Shown one piece after another: positions 49,816 to 58,960 of a stretch of DNA of 64,000 nt; position 1 is the first letter of the stretch, and each line of letters begins with the position of its first letter. The DNA is from an uncultured Eubacteriales bacterium (GTDB lineage Bacteria; Bacillota; Clostridia; Oscillospirales; Oscillospiraceae): contig URPD01000003.1 of NCBI GenBank assembly GCA_900549645.1, positions 1-64,000 on the forward strand, given 5' to 3'. The notes under the pieces are model-generated. The model did not search any database, was not told the DNA's origin, and saw nothing but the letters and a program-made list of their open reading frames with translations. A program made the translations under genes and the position numbers.

Positions 49816-49847
49816 TATACTATATACTGCATAGTATAAGTTGTCAA
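49816..49847 (-). promoter_or_regulatory. padR promoter with internal palindrome
   Basis: TTGACA and TATAGT on the minus strand, 17 bases apart. The perfect inverted repeat TATACTAT/ATAGTATA (49816-49838) covers spacer and -10, a likely PadR operator. Confidence 0.82.
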
Positions 49848-49946
49848 GAGGTATTGCAAAGTTTTTTCTGACGCATGGAACACAGTTTTGTCGAAGCCAT
49901 TGACGCGAGGGAAAATATATATTATGTTAACCGTGGAGGTGGTCAT

Positions 49947-50495
49947 GTGTGTAAAAAAATTGTTCTGTCCGCGGTTGCGGCGCTGCTGATTACGGCGGCG
50001 AATCTGAATCTCTGCTGCTCGGTGCTCGTCAACGGACGCGAGGTGCCGGGTTTCTACTCCCCCACCCGCGCCGACATTCTGAGCGGTATCGCATACGAGG
50101 CGGCCTGCGAGCTGCTGCCCGACACGCCGGAGCTGCCGCTGGTGCAAAGGCGCTATTCGCTCAGTCTCCACGCGCCGGAGAACGACGGCGCGGCGCTGAC
50201 CGACGCGATACTGCGGCGGACAGACGGGCTGGGCGTGTATTATGCGGTGTTCGTCAACGGCGACGAGATGGGGCTTGTCGAGGACGACGACCGCATGAAG
50301 GCGATGCTTCGGTCGAATCTCTATTATCAGATCCCCAATTCCGCGATCTACGCCAGCTATCACGGCGAGATTGACATCCGCGCCGTCTACGCGCCCGACG
50401 GCATGACCACGCCGTATGACGACATGGTTCTGCTCGTCCGCGGCCGCGCCCCGATCCGCTGTGTGGACACCGAGGGCAACACCTACGTGGTATAA
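49947..50495 (+). CDS. Secreted protein of unknown function, GTG start
   Basis: 182 residues from GTG 49947, seven bases behind GGAGG; an in-frame ATG at 49875 lacks a site. An N-terminal signal (KKIVLSAVAALLITAANLNL) precedes a region with VLVNGREVPGF and YYAVFVNGDEMGLV, repeats like those in the N-terminal parts of G5/M23 cell-wall peptidases. The peptidase itself is missing, so this may be a truncated or stand-alone relative. Confidence 0.65.
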   Translation: MCKKIVLSAVAALLITAANLNLCCSVLVNGREVPGFYSPTRADILSGIAYEAACELLPDTPELPLVQRRYSLSLHAPENDGAALTDAILRRTDGLGVYYAVFVNGDEMGLVEDDDRMKAMLRSNLYYQIPNSAIYASYHGEIDIRAVYAPDGMTTPYDDMVLLVRGRAPIRCVDTEGNTYVV

Positions 50496-50497
50496 AC

Positions 50498-50532
50498 AAA
50501 CAGAGAGTATGCAGAATGCATACTCTCTGTTT
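50498..50532. terminator. Bidirectional terminator
   Basis: Stem AAACAGAGAGTATGCA and complement with a tiny loop, between the secreted protein gene and the DUF1002 gene. Confidence 0.92.
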
Positions 50533-50547
50533 TCATTTTTGGTTGAA

Positions 50548-51429
50548 TTACAGGCCGATTATGTCCTTTATCTTCTCAAAGAAGCTTGCGACGGAGGTGA
50601 CGACCTTCTTCACGGTCTGGATGAAACCGACGACCTGAGTCTTGGCGTCGGACACCTTCTTGAGGGTGTTCTGCACTTCCTCGACGCGGGATTTCAGCGC
50701 GTCGCCGTCCAGCTTTTCAAGGGAGCGGCAGAGCGTGATGAGCTGGTTTATCTGCGCGTCGGTCAGTGTGACGTTATACTGCTTGGCGATCTCGATTATC
50801 TCCTGCTTTATTTGATCGTCGGTCATGTTCTTCGTCTCGTCAAGCATGAGTTTGAGGTCGTTGACGATGGAGGTGGAGTCCATGCTGCCGATCTCGTTTG
50901 CAAGCTCGCCGGTGATGGTCAGTTCCTGAGTGCTGACAAGCTTTGCAACATCATCCAGCTTCTTGCCGGTCATATCCTCATAGGCTTTGTAGACACCGGT
51001 GAGGGCGGCGGTGCCGCTGACCTCGAACGGAGACGCGACGACGACCTTCGCGTCGGTGATGCCGGCGGTGGCCAGCGCGCTTATGTACATCTCAGGGGTG
51101 CACCATGTGATATTGCTGGTGGTGACATCCATGCCGCTGCCGTCGCTGAGGAGCTGGACATAGACGCTGGAGATGGAGCGGGTGCCGATGAGGGAGCTGT
51201 CGACATAGCCCTCAAGGTACTGGCGCTCCTCGGCGTTCGTGACCTTCATCTCGATGCAGCTGCCGCGCTCCACGCCGAAGGCCTGATACACCGCCGCGAC
51301 CTGATCCTCGTTGAGGTCTGCGCCGATGACCGCGCGAGTCATCCCGTTATCCGCGTACGCGGGGACACACATCGCCGCTATCAGCATGACGGCCAGCAGC
51401 AGTGTGGTTATTCTTCTGAACTTCTTCAT
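50548..51429 (-). CDS. DUF1002-family secreted protein
   Basis: 293 residues: signal peptide cleaved near AYA-DNG, then the DUF1002 fold (RAVIGADLNEDQVAAVYQAFG; ITWCTPEMYISALATAGI; DAKVVVASPFEVSGTAALTGV). The C-terminus adds a helical segment. Common in spore-formers; function unknown. The upstream gap 51430-51586 holds an imperfect GTTAC/GTAAC palindrome near 51527. Confidence 0.85.
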   Translation of the reverse strand: MKKFRRITTLLLAVMLIAAMCVPAYADNGMTRAVIGADLNEDQVAAVYQAFGVERGSCIEMKVTNAEERQYLEGYVDSSLIGTRSISSVYVQLLSDGSGMDVTTSNITWCTPEMYISALATAGITDAKVVVASPFEVSGTAALTGVYKAYEDMTGKKLDDVAKLVSTQELTITGELANEIGSMDSTSIVNDLKLMLDETKNMTDDQIKQEIIEIAKQYNVTLTDAQINQLITLCRSLEKLDGDALKSRVEEVQNTLKKVSDAKTQVVGFIQTVKKVVTSVASFFEKIKDIIGL

Positions 51430-51586
51430 AACAACATCATCCTTTCCTGATCCTTCATATATTAAGACTCATTTTTTACGATTTTGTTCCATATAAATTT
51501 TTATGGCTCTGTTACGCATTATACATGTTACCATATTGTAACCGAAAAATAAAGTCCTTTTTGAAAATCTTCATAATTTTTAAGTT

Positions 51587-52924
51587 ATGCTTTTATTAAT
51601 TCTTGATAAACTCAATGACCTTGTCTGGACGGGAATATTCCTGCCATGCGTGCTGCTGTGCGGGCTGCTGCTCAGTCTGCGCAGCCGGTTTCTGCAGCTG
51701 CGGCTGTTCCCCGCCTCGCTGCGCCAGCTCACCAAAGGCGGCCGCGGCGACGGCGTAAGCCCCGTGCAGGCGGCATCCACCGCGCTGGCTTCCACCCTCG
51801 GCACCGGCAACATCGTCGGCACGGCGCAGGCCATAGCCATGGGCGGGCCGGGCGCGGTGTTCTGGATGTGGGCGGCGGCTCTGCTGGGGATGGCCGTGAA
51901 GTTTGCGGAAATCAGCCTGTCGGTTGCGACGCGCAGGCGCGACGGCGTGGGGTATTCGGGCGGGCCGATGTATTATATCGGCTCGCTGGGCGAAAAATTC
52001 CGTCCGCTCGCGCTGATGTATGCGCTGCTTGCGGCGCTCTCCGCCTTCGGCATCGGCAATCTTTCGCAGATTAGCAGCGCCGCAGGAGCGGTTGCCGGAG
52101 CAGCGGAGAGGATCGCCCCGGAGCTTGACCCGCGTCAGCTTCGGCTGTGGCTCGGCGTCATCCTGACGCTCACGGCGTGGCTGATCCTGCGCGGCGGGGC
52201 GGCGGGAGTCGGGCGCGCGGCGGAACGGCTCGTGCCCGCAATGGCGGGGCTGTTCCTGCTGCTGTCGCTCTTCGTGCTGTGCTGCCATGCGCAGGCGCTG
52301 CCCGGCGCACTGCGGGCTATCGTGGCCGGCGCGTTCTCGCCCCGTACCGCCGTGTCCGGTGTCGGCGGCTTCGGCACGGCGCAGGCCATACAGTGGGGAC
52401 TGCGGCGCGGCGCGTTCTCAAATGAAGCCGGACTCGGCTCATCCGCGATAGCGCACGGCTCGGCGGCCGCGCGCTCGCCCGGCGAGCAGGGGCTGTGGGG
52501 CATATTCGAGGTCTTTGCCGACACGATAGTCATCTGCACCGCGACGGCGCTGACCATACTGTGCAGCGGCGTGGGCATCCCATGGGGCAACTCGCCGGGG
52601 GCTGAACTGCTGCTCTCGGCTTGGGAGACCTGCATCCCCGCCGCGCCCGCCGCGTGCTTTATGGCGCTGTCGCTGCTGCTGTTTGCGTTCACGTCGGTGC
52701 TCGGCTGGGCGCTGTACGGGACGCAGTGCGTCCGGTTCCTCTGGGGCGAAAAAGCAGCCGCACCGTATCGGCTGTGCTTTTCGCTGGCGATAACGGTCGG
52801 CTGTCTTGTGTCGCTGCGCACCGTCTGGGCGGCGGCGGATCTTCTGAACGGGCTGATGGCGATACCGAATTTCATCGCGCTCTTCGCCTTGTCCGGCAAA
52901 GCGGCAGGGTACGCGGAGATGTGA
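51587..52924 (+). CDS. Alanine/glycine:cation symporter (AgcS family)
   Basis: 445 residues, about ten helices, close to family length. STLGTGNIVGTAQAIAMGGPGAVFWMW (core GTGNIVG), GGPMYYI, and SNEAGLGSSAIAH are diagnostic. It imports alanine or glycine with sodium or protons. The start lacks a strong ribosome site; an ATG at 51587 is the only good choice before LNDLVWTG. Confidence 0.92.
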   Translation: MLLLILDKLNDLVWTGIFLPCVLLCGLLLSLRSRFLQLRLFPASLRQLTKGGRGDGVSPVQAASTALASTLGTGNIVGTAQAIAMGGPGAVFWMWAAALLGMAVKFAEISLSVATRRRDGVGYSGGPMYYIGSLGEKFRPLALMYALLAALSAFGIGNLSQISSAAGAVAGAAERIAPELDPRQLRLWLGVILTLTAWLILRGGAAGVGRAAERLVPAMAGLFLLLSLFVLCCHAQALPGALRAIVAGAFSPRTAVSGVGGFGTAQAIQWGLRRGAFSNEAGLGSSAIAHGSAAARSPGEQGLWGIFEVFADTIVICTATALTILCSGVGIPWGNSPGAELLLSAWETCIPAAPAACFMALSLLLFAFTSVLGWALYGTQCVRFLWGEKAAAPYRLCFSLAITVGCLVSLRTVWAAADLLNGLMAIPNFIALFALSGKAAGYAEM

Positions 52925-52941
52925 GAGAGCGGCATCCGGTG

Positions 52942-53035
52942 ATAAATCGCCGCGAAGCGCTGCCCCTTTTAAGGGAAGTCCCCAGTGCGCACACTGGGGA
53001 AAGGGGTCGCCAGTTCTGGACTAGCGCCAATGGGT
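52942..53035 (-). repeat. Interspersed GGCGACCCCT repeat, copy e (inverted)
   Basis: CGCCGCGAAGCGCTGCCCC, a CCCCAGTG/CACTGGGG hairpin and AAAGGGGTCGCC. It occupies the gap after agcS. Confidence 0.72.
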
Positions 53036-53056
53036 AAAAGAAAGAGCGCAGCACGT

Positions 53057-53557
53057 TCACTTCAACAGCGCGCGGCGGGATTTATAATCCGGCATGTACT
53101 GCTCTATCAGCGCGTAGAACTGCGGCGAATGGTTCATATGCCGCAGGTGCGCAAGCTCATGGACGACGACATAGTCTATCGCTTCCGCCGGGTACTGCAT
53201 GAGCCGGAACGTGAACGATATTCTCCGCTTGCTGCTGCAGCTGCCGAAGCGCGTCCTTGCGCCGGTTATCGTTATGCCCGCGGGGCGCAGACCCATCAGG
53301 CTGCCGTAATACTCGACCCTGCCGGGCAGATACTCCCGCGCCGCCTTCCTCAGGCGCTTTTCCTCATCCGGACTTATCTCGGCCTGAATCGGCCTTGCCC
53401 GCTCAAGCTGCGCCTTTATCCAGTCCTCATGCGCGGCGACGAAGCGGTCTATCTCGCGCTTTGCAAGCCGCCGCGGCGCGCGGACAAGCGGTCTGCCTTC
53501 GCGAACCGATAGCGACAGACTGCGCCGGTCAGACCGTATAAGCTCATAATCCATCAT
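53057..53557 (-). CDS. YgjP-like (DUF45) zinc metallopeptidase
   Basis: 166 residues. The active-site motif HELAHLRHMNHSPQF (HExxH plus downstream His) is intact, and SLSLSVREGRPLVRAPRR is the usual N-terminal strand. Cytoplasmic, substrate unknown. The start at 53557 is behind AAGGAG, directly after the radical SAM gene's stop. Confidence 0.88.
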   Translation of the reverse strand: MMDYELIRSDRRSLSLSVREGRPLVRAPRRLAKREIDRFVAAHEDWIKAQLERARPIQAEISPDEEKRLRKAAREYLPGRVEYYGSLMGLRPAGITITGARTRFGSCSSKRRISFTFRLMQYPAEAIDYVVVHELAHLRHMNHSPQFYALIEQYMPDYKSRRALLK

Positions 53558-53559
53558 CG

Positions 53560-54387
53560 TCAAAATCTCCTTGCGTAGCCACAGCGGCGGCACAGCTCCT
53601 CGACAGCCCGGCGGCGCGAGAAGCCCTCGCGTATCGCGCCGGCGCGAGGCGAGGCGAGTATCTCGTCCAGCTCCCGCTCAAAGAGATTGCCGAGCGGGAT
53701 GTCACCGTCATGGTCGAGGCAGCAGGGCACGACTGTGCCGTCACATAGGACGCCGACCTGATCGCGCAAACCGTAGCAGAAGCAATTCTCGCCAAGCTCT
53801 TCGGCGCTCATATCCGGCCAATCGAACATATCCCCCGGCTCCAGAAACACCCGCGGCGCAAGGCGCAGACTGCGCCGGAACTTCTCCCACGGCTGTGGGA
53901 AGCGCCGCGCAAGCTCCGCGCGCATGCGGGGATTCAGCGTCTCGAAGCCGCCGGAATTCCACAGCCGCAGGACGCAGAGCTTCCCGCTCTCCCCTGCCGC
54001 CGCCGCGAAATCCGCGCAGGCGCGCAGGTAGTCCTCCGGCTCGTCCCCGCCGTTGCCCTCAAACGATTGCAGCGAGACATTCACCTTATGCACTGCGGCA
54101 CTTTGCAGCAACAGCGCGCCGCGCTCCGGAAGCAGCGTCCCGTTCGTGGTAATTATCACCTTAAAGCCAAGCTCCGCCGCGATGCCCAGCAGCTCCTCAA
54201 GCTGCGGATGCAGTAGCGGCTCGCCCATCAGATGCAGGTACAGGTACTCCGTGTGCTTCCTCAGCCGCGCGGCCAATATGCGAAACTCCGCGGGCGTCAT
54301 TATCCGCGCCTCGCGCTTCGTGCCGGGACAGAAGCGGCAGCTTAAATTGCATATGTTGCTTATCTCAAGATAGGCTTTTTTCAGCAT
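53560..54387 (-). CDS. Radical SAM/SPASM protein
   Basis: 275 residues. CNLSCRFC (CxxxCxxC) at ~13-20 binds the SAM cluster; MGEPLLHP and TTNGTLL follow. The C-terminal half has a SPASM-like Cys set (CFCYG, GTVVPCCLDHDGD, CRRCGYA) for auxiliary clusters. The family includes peptide-modifying enzymes, but no precursor peptide is seen nearby. The start at 54387 is chosen because MLKKAYLEISNICN is the normal N-terminus. Confidence 0.88.
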   Translation of the reverse strand: MLKKAYLEISNICNLSCRFCPGTKREARIMTPAEFRILAARLRKHTEYLYLHLMGEPLLHPQLEELLGIAAELGFKVIITTNGTLLPERGALLLQSAAVHKVNVSLQSFEGNGGDEPEDYLRACADFAAAAGESGKLCVLRLWNSGGFETLNPRMRAELARRFPQPWEKFRRSLRLAPRVFLEPGDMFDWPDMSAEELGENCFCYGLRDQVGVLCDGTVVPCCLDHDGDIPLGNLFERELDEILASPRAGAIREGFSRRRAVEELCRRCGYARRF

Positions 54388-54401
54388 AATATTGTCTCGC
54401 C

Positions 54402-54423
54402 CCATCCCGCGGACGGGATGGGG
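54402..54423 (-). terminator. Hairpin after the GH2 gene
   Basis: CCCCATCCCG/CGGGATGGGG stem with a four-base loop, overlapping the upstream region of the radical SAM gene; may limit read-through. Confidence 0.65.
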
Positions 54424-54443
54424 CTTCCTTATCTCACTTTCAG

Positions 54444-56138
54444 CTATTTCCCCACATTGACTATATTCCGCATCACTTCAGGCGCTATTTTAGCCACCTT
54501 GCGGTCATATGTGAGCAATCCGTTGAGTTCGTCCTCCACGTCGCTGAGCTGCGTATACACCGCCGCCGACAGTCCCTGCGCCTTGGCGGGGGCTATCTGC
54601 TGCCCGTACAGCTCCTCCAGCGCGATCTGGAGCTGAGCTGCGGTCTCGAAGCTCTTGTAGCCGAAATTGCGCTCGTTGAAGCGGTGACTGCGCACGGCAT
54701 GATTGTACCCGCCGAACTCCGAGAGGACGACTGCGCGGCCAAGCTTATCCGGCTTGAACTTATACTCGCGAAAATACACATGCAGGCTCTTTATCTGCCC
54801 GATGCCCTGATCGTGCCAGCCGGAGGCGTGGTCGACGGTTCGGGTCGTGTCCATGCCCTTTATGAGCTGGCAGATCTTCGCCGCGTCGAACTGACCCCAG
54901 CCCTCGTTGAACGGCACCCACATTGCGATGCAGGGGCAGTTATAGAGATGCCGCACCATCGCGCCAAGCTCCGCGCGGTACTGCGAGCGCCCCTCGGCGC
55001 TGGTACGCGCGAAGAGTCCGTAGGCGCTGTCCTTGAGGTGTATGCCGGTCACGAGCGGCGCGGAGATGACGACCGGGTTATACTTTCCGCCGCCGTTCGG
55101 CATGTCCTGCCAGACGAGCATACCGCAGCGGTCACAGTGATAGTACCAGCGCAGGGGCTCGACCTTGATATGCTTGCGAAGCATGTTGAAGCCCATGGCC
55201 TTGGCGGTGGTGATGTCGTATATCATCGCCTCGTCCGTCGGCGCGGTGTACAGCCCGTCGGGCCAGTAGCCCTGATCAAGCAGGCCGTTATGGAAGTACG
55301 GCTCGTTATTCAAAAACAGGCGCGCCACGCCGTCCTTGTCCTTTTCGACCGAGAACTTGCGCATGGCAAAGTAGCTCTGCACCTCATCCTCGCCGCAGGT
55401 GACGCCGAAGCCGTAGAGCTTCGGATGCTCCGGCGACCACGGCTCGAAATCCGGCACCGGGATGCGCGCCGGCAGCAGATACGACTCCCCGCCGAAATGC
55501 GCGTACGCGTCCTCATCTCCCACAATCTCCGCCGAAATGTCAACAGCCGCACCGTCGAAATCGGGCGTTATGCGAAGATTCTTGACGTAAGACTCCGGCA
55601 CCGCCTCAAGCCACACGGTCTGCCAGATGCCGCTCTGCGGGGTATACCATATGCCGCCGCGGCGGGTCTTCTGCTTGCCGCGGCTGTGGAAGCTGCGGTC
55701 GGTATCGTCCGTGACGCGGACGGTGATGAGCATACGGCCGTCCTCTACGGCGTCGGTGACGTCCGCCGAGAATGGCAGGTAGCCGCCGATATGGCTCACG
55801 ACCTGCATAGAGTTCACCCATACCGTCGCGCACTGGTCGACCGCGCCGAAGTTCAGAATGACGCGCTTGCCCGCAAACTCCTGCGGCAGCGCGATGTCGC
55901 GCCGGTACCAGAGGTACTCCCCGGCCTTCAGACTGCGGTTCACGCCCGACAGCTCGCTTTCCGGCGAGAACGGGACGATTATCTGTCCTTCAAACTCCTT
56001 GGGATGCCGCGCCGAGGTGGTGATGGCGTACTCCCACGGGCCGTTCAAATTCAGCCATGCGCGGCGCACAAGCTGCGGGCGCGGGTATTCCGGCAGAGGC
56101 ATATTCAAATCAACTTTGTCAGTCCACGCTGTGTTCAT
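54444..56138 (-). CDS. Glycoside hydrolase family 2 protein
   Basis: 564 residues. An N-terminal sugar-binding jelly roll (RRAWLNLNGPWEYAI; GEYLWYRRDIALP; FGAVDQCATVWVN), a central Ig-like domain and a TIM barrel with NMLRKHIKVEPLRWYYHCDRCGMLVWQDMP (core LRKHIKVEP). Acid/base is in WVPFNEGWGQFD; the nucleophile Glu is in VVLSEFGG. No signal peptide, so it acts in the cytoplasm. The start at 56138 follows GGAGG; an in-frame extension to 56447 is rejected. Substrate unclear (beta-galactoside or glucuronide type). Confidence 0.9.
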   Translation of the reverse strand: MNTAWTDKVDLNMPLPEYPRPQLVRRAWLNLNGPWEYAITTSARHPKEFEGQIIVPFSPESELSGVNRSLKAGEYLWYRRDIALPQEFAGKRVILNFGAVDQCATVWVNSMQVVSHIGGYLPFSADVTDAVEDGRMLITVRVTDDTDRSFHSRGKQKTRRGGIWYTPQSGIWQTVWLEAVPESYVKNLRITPDFDGAAVDISAEIVGDEDAYAHFGGESYLLPARIPVPDFEPWSPEHPKLYGFGVTCGEDEVQSYFAMRKFSVEKDKDGVARLFLNNEPYFHNGLLDQGYWPDGLYTAPTDEAMIYDITTAKAMGFNMLRKHIKVEPLRWYYHCDRCGMLVWQDMPNGGGKYNPVVISAPLVTGIHLKDSAYGLFARTSAEGRSQYRAELGAMVRHLYNCPCIAMWVPFNEGWGQFDAAKICQLIKGMDTTRTVDHASGWHDQGIGQIKSLHVYFREYKFKPDKLGRAVVLSEFGGYNHAVRSHRFNERNFGYKSFETAAQLQIALEELYGQQIAPAKAQGLSAAVYTQLSDVEDELNGLLTYDRKVAKIAPEVMRNIVNVGK

Positions 56139-56277
56139 AGATATCCTCCGAAAAATACTGGTAATTCGCTGGTAATTCCTTAAAATATAAATCTCCGGAC
56201 AGAATTTCTCCTGTCCGGCGTAGTCTGGGCAGCCCCGCATGATACCTGTGCGGTGTCTGCCTTTATATTTCAATATC

Positions 56278-56625
56278 TCAGAAAAGGCCGGGAAAGCCGC
56301 CGAGGCCGCCCTGAAGCTTGGCCATGGCCGCGTTGGTCTGATCGTCACAGCTCTTGAGCGCGCCGTTGACCGCAGTGAGGATGAGATCCTGAAGCATGTC
56401 GACGTCTTCCGGATCGACGACCTCAGGCTTGATCTCGATGCTCTCAAGCTGACGGGTGCCGAGGATGACGGCCTTGACCGCGCCGCCGCCGGACGTGAAC
56501 TCGAATCTCGTGGACTCCAGCTCCTGCTGCATCTTCAGGAAGTCCTGCTGCATCTTCTGCGCCTGCTTCATCATGTTCATCTGGTTGCCGCCGGGATAAC
56601 CGCCGCGGAATCCGCCTTTTGCCAT
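56278..56625 (-). CDS. YbaB/EbfC nucleoid-associated protein
   Basis: 115 residues with a glycine-rich N-terminus (KGGFRGGYPGG), NMMKQAQKMQQDFLKMQQEL and the GGGAVKAVILG core. Binds DNA as a dimer. The start at 56625 is behind GGAGG. It follows dnaX, as in most Firmicutes; recR, which usually comes next, is not here. Confidence 0.92.
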   Translation of the reverse strand: MAKGGFRGGYPGGNQMNMMKQAQKMQQDFLKMQQELESTRFEFTSGGGAVKAVILGTRQLESIEIKPEVVDPEDVDMLQDLILTAVNGALKSCDDQTNAAMAKLQGGLGGFPGLF

Positions 56626-56651
56626 AGTATATTCCTCCAAAAATTTTGTTT

Positions 56652-58352
56652 TTATATAAATTTGACCTCTTCGAACTGCTTGAGCTCTTCGAGACTGCGC
56701 TGCTGCCGCGGCTTCGGCTTCAGCTCCGTCAGCAGTACGCGCATCTCGCGCCCGGATATACTGCGCGCGGCGTCCGAAAAACGCTGGATAATGTCGGGCT
56801 TATTCACTCTGCCGTACACGAAGCCCGGAACGACCTCGACCCTCAGCACATTGCCTTCAACAGCAGCGCAGACCTTGCTCTCATCGCCGAGATAACCGCG
56901 CACGTCAAACGGCATCTTGTCCATAACGGCGGCGCAGACCGCGCTCCACAGCTTGCCGTCCGCAGGCGCGGGCGCGGCGGGGGCGCGTTCCGGCTCCCGC
57001 GGAGGCTCCGGCTTCGCTGTCTCCCTGCCGCGCAGGAAGCTGTCCTCCGGCTGCTCCTCAGCAAACTGCGCCGGGTCAAGCTCGTCGCCGGGAACCGGCG
57101 GCGCGTCATAGTCGCTGTATTCCGGGTAGTTCCGGCGTTCGGGTTCCGGTTCGCGCTCCGGCTCCGCTGCCGGGGCTTGCGCTGGGGCGGAGTCGATAAC
57201 GCCGATGACGCCGTTTTTCACCCGCTCTTCAAGCCGCGATATTCTCGCCCTCAGCGCGGGGATACTCTCGCCGAGCGTATTGTCGCACAGCGACACCAAG
57301 CACAGCTCCGCCGCAAGCTTCGGGTTGCGCCCGTCGCGCATCTGCGCGGCCGCGCCCTGCACGGTGTCCATCGCGCACAGCAGCTCTTCGCACGTCATGC
57401 TCTGCGAAAACTGCTTGAGCTGTGCGCCGCTGTACCCGCCGGAGAGCAGATTAGCGCCGCCCTTGGGGGCGACCTGCGTCATCAGCACGTCGCGCATCAG
57501 GCCGTTCAGCTCGCCGAGCAGCGTGGCGGGATCCTTACCGTCCATCCACAGCGCGTCAAAGCTCCTGAGCGCTGCGGCAGTATCGCCGCCGATTATATTG
57601 TCAAGCAGCTCCGCGATGCGGAGATTGCCCGCAAGTCCCATGGCCGAATACACGGCCTCAACATCGATATTCCCGCTCGCCGAGCACTGATCCAGCAATG
57701 TCAGCGCGTCGCGCACTCCGCCGTCTGCAAGGCGGGCGATTATCTCCGCCGCCTCATGCGTGAGCTTCATGTGCTCCTGCGAGGCAATATATTCAAGATA
57801 CTCCGCGATCACCGAGCTGTCAAGCCGCTTGAAGCTGTGCCGCTGGCAGCGGGAAAGTATCGTGGCGGGAACTTTCTGAAGCTCCGTCGTTGCGAGGATG
57901 AACATCAGGTGCTCCGGCGGCTCCTCAAGGATCTTGAGCAGGGCGTTGAAGGCCGGGGTCGAGAGCATGTGCACCTCGTCGATGATGTACACGCGCTTTT
58001 TCACGGCTGCCGGGGAGAACACGGCCTCGTCCCGCAGTGCGCGGACATTGTCAACGCCGTTGTTGGACGCCGCGTCCAGCTCCACCACGTCGAGTATCGA
58101 CCCGTCCGCGATGCCGCGGCAGGCGGGGCAGACGCCGCAGGGGCTTCCGTTCACCGGATGCTCGCAGTTCACCGCGCGGGCGAGGATGCGCGCGCAGGTG
58201 GTCTTGCCGGTGCCGCGCGTACCGATGAAGATGTAAGCGTGGGAGAGCCGTCCGGTCATTACCTGATTTTTCAGCGTCTCGGTTATGTGCTTTTGTCCGA
58301 CGACCTGATCAAAGGTCTGCGGCCGCCATTTGCGGTACAGCGCCTGATACAT
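56652..58352 (-). CDS. dnaX: DNA polymerase III subunits gamma/tau
   Basis: 566 residues. Walker A GTRGTGKTT, the zinc module CEHPVNGSPCGVCPAC, Walker B VYIIDEVHML and sensor ATTE are present; a Pro/Glu-rich linker (~400-470) leads to the C-terminal tau part. The start at 58352 (MYQALYRKWRPQTF) follows GAGGAG; an in-frame extension upstream runs into the SRP RNA region. Loads the sliding clamp. Confidence 0.96.
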   Translation of the reverse strand: MYQALYRKWRPQTFDQVVGQKHITETLKNQVMTGRLSHAYIFIGTRGTGKTTCARILARAVNCEHPVNGSPCGVCPACRGIADGSILDVVELDAASNNGVDNVRALRDEAVFSPAAVKKRVYIIDEVHMLSTPAFNALLKILEEPPEHLMFILATTELQKVPATILSRCQRHSFKRLDSSVIAEYLEYIASQEHMKLTHEAAEIIARLADGGVRDALTLLDQCSASGNIDVEAVYSAMGLAGNLRIAELLDNIIGGDTAAALRSFDALWMDGKDPATLLGELNGLMRDVLMTQVAPKGGANLLSGGYSGAQLKQFSQSMTCEELLCAMDTVQGAAAQMRDGRNPKLAAELCLVSLCDNTLGESIPALRARISRLEERVKNGVIGVIDSAPAQAPAAEPEREPEPERRNYPEYSDYDAPPVPGDELDPAQFAEEQPEDSFLRGRETAKPEPPREPERAPAAPAPADGKLWSAVCAAVMDKMPFDVRGYLGDESKVCAAVEGNVLRVEVVPGFVYGRVNKPDIIQRFSDAARSISGREMRVLLTELKPKPRQQRSLEELKQFEEVKFI

Positions 58353-58433
58353 TCTCTCCTCACCCCTTACTATCCTTACTATATATAATATTGATGGCTC
58401 TTGACAAGACTGCACACCAGACCTCGAAAAATG

Positions 58434-58683
58434 CGATATGCCCGTTACGCCGGCAGCCGGCTCGGATCCGGCGCCCTCGCGGCACACGGAAAGCACCGCT
58501 TAATGCTGCTCGGTTCCCCGCCTGACATGGTTCACGGGTTCCCGTTGCGCAAGACCGGATCGTCAACGCTGCTTACCGGGGTCAGACGACACAGAACATA
58601 TCCTCAGTCTGGAATTCATCCCTGCTGTAGCGGATTGCAGGTTACAGGGCACCGCTGGCTCCCCGACTAGTGCAGCCTTGTCA
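58434..58683 (-). ncRNA. ffs: Signal recognition particle RNA, large bacterial form
   Basis: On the minus strand the Alu-domain 5' part (GTCGGGGAGCCAGCGG), central helix, and the S domain with GAACCATGTCAGG, a GGAA tetraloop and GAGCAGCATTAAG match Bacillus-type scRNA. It is about 250 nt and ends before ATTTTT. Lies directly upstream of dnaX as usual. Confidence 0.93.
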
Positions 58684-58698
58684 AAAGCCACGCTCAAT

Positions 58699-58727
58699 AC
58701 TCTAGCACATTTCAAAAAAATAATCAA
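58699..58727 (-). promoter_or_regulatory. SRP RNA promoter
   Basis: TTGATT and TAGAGT on the minus strand, 17 bases apart. Confidence 0.6.
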
Positions 58728-58735
58728 TATTTTTC

Positions 58736-58763
58736 TTTACAAATTAAAAATATGTGTTATAAT
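58736..58763 (+). promoter_or_regulatory. tRNA-Ala promoter
   Basis: TTTACA and TATAAT with a 16-base spacer; divergent from the SRP RNA promoter nine bases away. Confidence 0.75.
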
Positions 58764-58779
58764 GATTAAGCTTGAATCC

Positions 58780-58855
58780 GGGGGCGTAGCTCAGTTGGGA
58801 GAGCGTACGGTTCGCATCCGTAAGGTCAAGGGTTCGAATCCCTCCGTCTCCACCA
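58780..58855 (+). tRNA. tRNA-Ala (anticodon CGC)
   Basis: 76 bases including encoded CCA. Cloverleaf: acceptor GGGGGCG/CGTCTCC with the G3:U70 pair that marks alanine, D arm GCTCAGTTGGGAGAGC, anticodon loop TTCGCAT, T loop GGTTCGAATCC. Reads GCG codons. Confidence 0.96.
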
Positions 58856-58884
58856 AAACCTCGTCTTATTGACGAGGTTTTTTT
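58856..58884 (+). terminator. tRNA terminator
   Basis: AAACCTCGTC/GACGAGGTTT stem with TTATT loop and T-run. Confidence 0.92.
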
Positions 58885-58960
58885 AATAGTATCTTTCCGC
58901 AGCGGCTCCGCCGGGATTTTCCGCGCAGCGCCGAACTTAAACGCAAAGGGTGATCGACTT

